The position numbers and the translations under genes were made by a program. Of a stretch of 64,000 bases of DNA, positions 60,556-64,000 are shown in pieces; positions within the stretch are counted from its first letter, which is position 1, and every line of letters begins with the position of its first letter. Location of the stretch: positions 1 through 64,000 of the forward strand of contig NZ_JBQHUB010000010.1 in NCBI RefSeq assembly GCF_052065415.1, read 5' to 3'. The notes below the pieces were generated by a model. It searched no databases. It worked only from the letters and a program-made list of their open reading frames with translations, and was not told the origin of the DNA. Source of the DNA: Pseudoflavonifractor_A sp022772585. Its GTDB lineage: Bacteria; Bacillota; Clostridia; Oscillospirales; Oscillospiraceae.

Positions 60556-62988
60556 GTGTATTTATCGATTAAGCAACATGATCAATTTCGAACTTTATTG
60601 ATGGGGTTCGAGATTCCTTTCAGAGGATATATTGCTGATGTTTTGATGACACATTATTCTTCGGCAAATGAGCTGGAAACTGCATTGTTAGCAAAGAACG
60701 CTTCGTTGACACCAGCTGATCCATTTTTTCTACGGGATGTGCTTCCTAACTCTGTAAAACACAGTAAAGTAGAAAAAATGTATAATACTTTTTCCACCGC
60801 TGCATCAACAACAGAAATTGTGGCGGTAGATCAAGATATGCCCATGGTTGGAGCTCTCAATATAATTACTTTTTCTCTCACTGGAATTTTTAATGACTTA
60901 TATAACCTTTTTGCTGATTACAGCACCTTTTGTGATTTAGCTGAGAAATATCGATATGCACGAAACAAGCTCGATCACCCTGGGTGTCGCACACTGGAAG
61001 ATAATCATTTAGTGTCTGTATTATCTTTTGTAAAGGATATTTGTTCATTTTTGGATGAGAAATATTTTATTCAAAAAACTAAAGAGCAAATCTTTTCCGA
61101 AATAACAATTCTCCAGAACCGTAGCACCGTAATGCCTGTGTCAAAACACAATTTGAGTGAAACCCCTTATGCAGATTCGCAGATTGTTTGCCGCGACAAC
61201 GAAATTGCCGAATTAAAATCATTTATATATGGAAATCCTGGAGATTTACGGAAACAGCACTCTCGTTGCATATTTGGGTATGGCGGAGTGGGAAAAACTG
61301 CGCTTGTTGTAGAGACAATCAAACAAGTTATCCAAGACATTATTGATAACAAAACGGTCAACGATTACAGCCCCAAATATATATTCTTCTTTTCTGCAAA
61401 AAAGCGCAAATTACAAATTTCAGATGTCACTGGGCGTATAATTGAAAAAGAAACTCTTTCACATTTTGAAACAGCAGACGAGTTAATTGCACTTATACAT
61501 GAAGTGCTATCTCTTGAAACATTTAAAGGCTATCATGATGAAGGGCTGATTGTTGTTGATAATTTGGAGGCAGTTTCTGTTGATGACAGGAGAAGAATCA
61601 AGCAATTTATTGAGGCTCAAACTCCACCAGAAATGCAATTTTTGTTAACCTCTAGAAATAGTGAAGAATATGAGTCTAATACACGACTGTGCGGTTTTGA
61701 ATCAGAAGATGGAAAGGCTTTTGTTCATTCTTACATAGAGGAAAATGCGCTAGACGTAAGATTGGAAGACTCGGAAATAAATGAATTGCTTGACATTGCT
61801 AAAGGAAACACTTTAGTTCTGGTCCTAAGCTTGCGGCGACTTAGCCAAAAATTGATTGATGTGAGTGGATTACGAGCCGATTTTTCATGCGCGAATGTGT
61901 GGAAGGGTATACGAAAAAATATAGCCGTGTTGCCACCAAACGCTTATGAGTCTATTAGCAATTTCATGTTTAAAGATACATTCGAGCAAATCGAGTCCGT
62001 CTTTGATAATCCCGAACTATTTTATGAAATTCTAAAAGTATTCGCCGTCATTCCAAACAAGGGAATTGATTTGTCTACTGTTTGCCTACTTACAAATATT
62101 TCTTATCCAGATGTTGAAGCGGTCGCTGAAACATTATGTAACTATCTGATTATTGAGCGAAACGGAAATACTTACTCTTTAAATCAATTTGCCGAGACAT
62201 ATATTATTCAAAGGTTTATTCCAGATGCTCAGACATTCCAATCTATTTCGGGCAAAATCGAAAAGCGCAGAAGAGAAGTACAGCAGGCACTCGAAAAGTT
62301 GGACGATGACATGAAACAACGCGTTGAACTAAGAAATATCTTAAAAGACTGGAATGTCTTCACCGATTCTGATCGTATTACCGCTGCAAAAATGTATGAT
62401 TTGTATGGGCAAGTAAATGCCGAGTGCAACCGCGGTGGCAAATTTAAGGTACAGGCTATTTTCGAAGACTTTATTGTTAAAAGTGAAGAATGCGAGCAAA
62501 TAACAGCACATCCATTTATTAAATACCAAAAGGCTAGAATTTTGCAAAGAATTGACGATTCTAACATACTTAGTGCTAAGCATGATGAGGAAATCCGCAA
62601 AAATTATTTGGATGCAATCTTCACAATAAAAATGGTAAATCAATACTCAGCAATACAAAGTACCAAGTCGTTTGCATCCTTACTTTGGATATATGGGCAG
62701 TTCCTTGTCAATCACAATGAACTAATTGAAGCTATTCGTTATTTAGAAGATGGTAAGTCCACATTCGAAGCTATAGGAAAGTGTGACGACCAGTACTATC
62801 AATGTACTACCCTTCTTGGATGGACATATTTAAACCTGTACCTGAAAGATAGAGGCAAGTATCTTGGATATTTGCGAAAAGCAAGAACCGTCAGCCGTTA
62901 TCTTCAGGATCATTACTATGATTTAGGGCGCGCACGTAAGTATGCTATTTCACTAAAAGGCGAGCTTCAAAAATATGGACCATATTGA
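60556..62988 (+). CDS. HEPN-motif STAND NTPase with helical C-terminus
   Basis: An 810-residue protein from GTG 60556 (AGGTGA five bases upstream; TTG 60529 would add nine residues). Residues about 1-185 are helical and contain RNKLDH (R136-H141), the R-x4-H pattern of HEPN ribonucleases, followed by a further helix LVSVLSFVKDICSFL. A STAND/NB-ARC-like NTPase follows: P-loop GYGGVGKT (241-248), Walker B LIVVDNLEAV, sensor LLTSRNSEE and a GNTLVLVLSLRRL segment in the GLPLAL position. A winged-helix region and about 200 residues of TPR-like helices end the protein. It is the last gene of the restriction operon, ends at a strong terminator, and is much more AT-rich than mod or res. I infer a threat-sensing NTPase that triggers RNA cleavage. 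Confidence 0.75.
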   Translation: MYLSIKQHDQFRTLLMGFEIPFRGYIADVLMTHYSSANELETALLAKNASLTPADPFFLRDVLPNSVKHSKVEKMYNTFSTAASTTEIVAVDQDMPMVGALNIITFSLTGIFNDLYNLFADYSTFCDLAEKYRYARNKLDHPGCRTLEDNHLVSVLSFVKDICSFLDEKYFIQKTKEQIFSEITILQNRSTVMPVSKHNLSETPYADSQIVCRDNEIAELKSFIYGNPGDLRKQHSRCIFGYGGVGKTALVVETIKQVIQDIIDNKTVNDYSPKYIFFFSAKKRKLQISDVTGRIIEKETLSHFETADELIALIHEVLSLETFKGYHDEGLIVVDNLEAVSVDDRRRIKQFIEAQTPPEMQFLLTSRNSEEYESNTRLCGFESEDGKAFVHSYIEENALDVRLEDSEINELLDIAKGNTLVLVLSLRRLSQKLIDVSGLRADFSCANVWKGIRKNIAVLPPNAYESISNFMFKDTFEQIESVFDNPELFYEILKVFAVIPNKGIDLSTVCLLTNISYPDVEAVAETLCNYLIIERNGNTYSLNQFAETYIIQRFIPDAQTFQSISGKIEKRRREVQQALEKLDDDMKQRVELRNILKDWNVFTDSDRITAAKMYDLYGQVNAECNRGGKFKVQAIFEDFIVKSEECEQITAHPFIKYQKARILQRIDDSNILSAKHDEEIRKNYLDAIFTIKMVNQYSAIQSTKSFASLLWIYGQFLVNHNELIEAIRYLEDGKSTFEAIGKCDDQYYQCTTLLGWTYLNLYLKDRGKYLGYLRKARTVSRYLQDHYYDLGRARKYAISLKGELQKYGPY

Positions 62989-63018
62989 ATAAAGTTATTC
63001 GTATTTAAACATTGTAAA

Positions 63019-63061
63019 AATAAAACGAGCGATTGCCGCAAAAGCAATCGTTCGTTTTATT
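63019..63061. terminator. Bidirectional terminator between the defence operon and the second recombinase
   Basis: AATAAAACGAGCGATTGC (63019-63036) pairs with GCAATCGTTCGTTTTATT (63044-63061), 18 pairs with one G-U. T-rich ends on both strands suit the convergent genes. Confidence 0.93.
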
Positions 63062-63069
63062 AATATTTT

Positions 63070-64000
63070 TTATAACATTTGAAAATGTTTCAATGCCTCC
63101 ATAATTGCCGCTTCCTTTTCTGGTGGGCACTGTGGCACTTTAGCATCTTCCTTCTTCGACAGATTATAATTTTGGCCAACATCTAGCCCGCACTTCCGCT
63201 TGACTTGGGAGATATACAGGCTGGACACCTTCAAACCGTACTTCTCCAGCACGTAGGCTTTGATCTCGTCATAGGTAGCCTTGCTCTCCGCAGCCGTTAA
63301 ATCCAGTTCATCCATGCTTAGATCAATCTCGATATGTTGCTTCGTTTGAAGTTTGGACAATAAACATACCGTCTCCACAGATGCCCCGCATTCATCAAAT
63401 TGCGTGAGCACCTTTTGTTCAATGGGAAACTTGTACGCAATCGCCTTTACAAAGCGTTTCTGTGTCTTTTGTTCCTCACGCGGGAACAACTCAACCTCAG
63501 AAATCAGGTATTTCACAAGGTCGCGCCGTTCTGCTGCATTCATTCTATCATAGATTGCGTCAAAAGACGAGAGGATTCCTATCATAGATTGCACAGACAT
63601 CTGATTGCTTTCCAGAGTTGCCTTTTTCATCATGCTTTCTTGCAGCAGATCCTCCGCCTTATAAATCTGGTCATAGAGGTCATTCAGGCGGCGGGTCATG
63701 TCTGCGCGGCGGCGCTCTGCATACTTATCATCCGGAGCAATGCGGTCAATATCCCGCTCCAAGCTGTCGCGGCTGCGCTGTAAAGCGGATAGCTGGTTTT
63801 TGTAGGCGGTAATGTCATTCTCGACCTCGGTCATGTCCACGGCGGTCATTACCTTTTCCTGCAAATCTTTGATAAACTGCGGATTGCGAACAATCTTCCG
63901 GGTGTACTCCATCACCTCGTCCTCAACCTGACTGGCTACCACGCCATTCCTGCGGCATACCGAAGTCCCCCGGTGTTTTGTCGCATAGGAGCAGACATAA
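63070..64000 (-). CDS. Large serine recombinase, C-terminal part (runs off the window)
   Basis: The frame is open from its stop at 63070 to the window edge. It starts in the zinc-ribbon region (CSYATKHRGTSVCRRNG), then a coiled coil (VENDITAYKNQLSALQRSRDSL, in part) and the recombinase C-terminus (MNAAERRDLVKYLISEVELFP). A further 80-residue module follows, with ATYDEIKAYVLEKYGLKVSSL, QVKRKCGLD and QCPPEKEAAI, which I recall as a detachable C-terminal domain also found on methyltransferases in clostridial mobile elements. The catalytic N-terminal half lies beyond the window. Confidence 0.88.
   Translation of the reverse strand, partial: YVCSYATKHRGTSVCRRNGVVASQVEDEVMEYTRKIVRNPQFIKDLQEKVMTAVDMTEVENDITAYKNQLSALQRSRDSLERDIDRIAPDDKYAERRRADMTRRLNDLYDQIYKAEDLLQESMMKKATLESNQMSVQSMIGILSSFDAIYDRMNAAERRDLVKYLISEVELFPREEQKTQKRFVKAIAYKFPIEQKVLTQFDECGASVETVCLLSKLQTKQHIEIDLSMDELDLTAAESKATYDEIKAYVLEKYGLKVSSLYISQVKRKCGLDVGQNYNLSKKEDAKVPQCPPEKEAAIMEALKHFQML

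Larger units (their letters stand above)
48266..63061. mobile_element. Integrative mobilizable element carrying a type III restriction / HEPN-STAND operon
   Basis: The region holds a large serine recombinase, a MobV relaxase, a CHC2 primase, a D5-like helicase, two XRE regulators, a MobV-type oriT and a defence operon. No type IV secretion genes are present, so it would be mobilised by a helper. Its GC content is lower than that of the genome to the left. The exact attachment sites are not identified: the left end lies near or left of 48266 and the right end is near or beyond a second recombinase gene. Boundaries given are those of the recognisable genes. Confidence 0.75.

Overview
The window is a chromosomal segment of a GC-rich, spore-forming Firmicute, most like the Oscillospiraceae (Flavonifractor/Pseudoflavonifractor-type gut clostridia). 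The reasons are a full-length spoIIE, Firmicutes-type gene order (rimP-nusA-ylxR-ylxQ-infB, then rbfA-nrnA-truB-ribF), split ThrE exporters, DUF4358 and CmpB membrane families, a pyruvate phosphate dikinase and GC-rich codon use. I see no rRNA, tRNA or CRISPR array.

Layout. 1-106: end of an IS3-family element. 161-2264: gap (minus strand) and a cytosolic histidine-kinase-like protein with possible Spo0A boxes between them. 2350-6588 (minus): moxR, DUF58 and transglutaminase operon. 6825-12563: translation/transcription operon rimP-nusA-ylxR-ylxQ-infB, with a leader attenuator and with partial copies of the nusA and infB 3' ends lying behind strings of hairpins. 12589-16336: metallophosphoesterase, rbfA, nrnA, truB, ribF. 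16493-19108 (minus): TetM/EF-G-like GTPase fused to a YacP/Rae1-like NYN nuclease. 20223-21671: divergent tryptophanase-family PLP enzyme. 21729-24089 (minus): spoIIE. 24286-26783: dusB, ECF sigma factor, anti-sigma. 27006-29081: EF-G paralogue. 29138-33590 (minus): ThrE pair, osmC and metNIQ. 33861-36762 (minus): LsrF-like thiolase with DhaK, DhaL and a VOC-like protein. 36824-38084: a transposase-less element with about 113-bp hairpin-rich terminal inverted repeats carrying a chloramphenicol acetyltransferase-like gene. 38213-47541 (minus): ppdK, DUF4358 lipoprotein, SGNH hydrolase, HAD phosphatase, a second ThrE pair, DUF3783, CmpB, TrmO and DUF1905 genes.

From about 47.7 kb to the right edge the composition falls towards AT and the content is mobile: a GNAT acetyltransferase, then an integrative mobilizable element with a large serine recombinase, MobV relaxase, small HTH protein, D5-like helicase, CHC2 primase, XRE regulator and a MobV-type oriT. 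Its cargo is a five-gene operon (55556-62988): small XRE regulator, membrane-anchored protein, type III methyltransferase (Mod), type III restriction subunit (Res), and an approximately 810-residue protein combining a HEPN-like R-x4-H motif, a STAND/NB-ARC-like NTPase and a helical C-terminus. I consider this combination the best candidate in the window for an undescribed defence system. A second large serine recombinase, cut by the window edge, follows convergently.

All functions are assigned from sequence motifs and remembered family features; no database search was possible.
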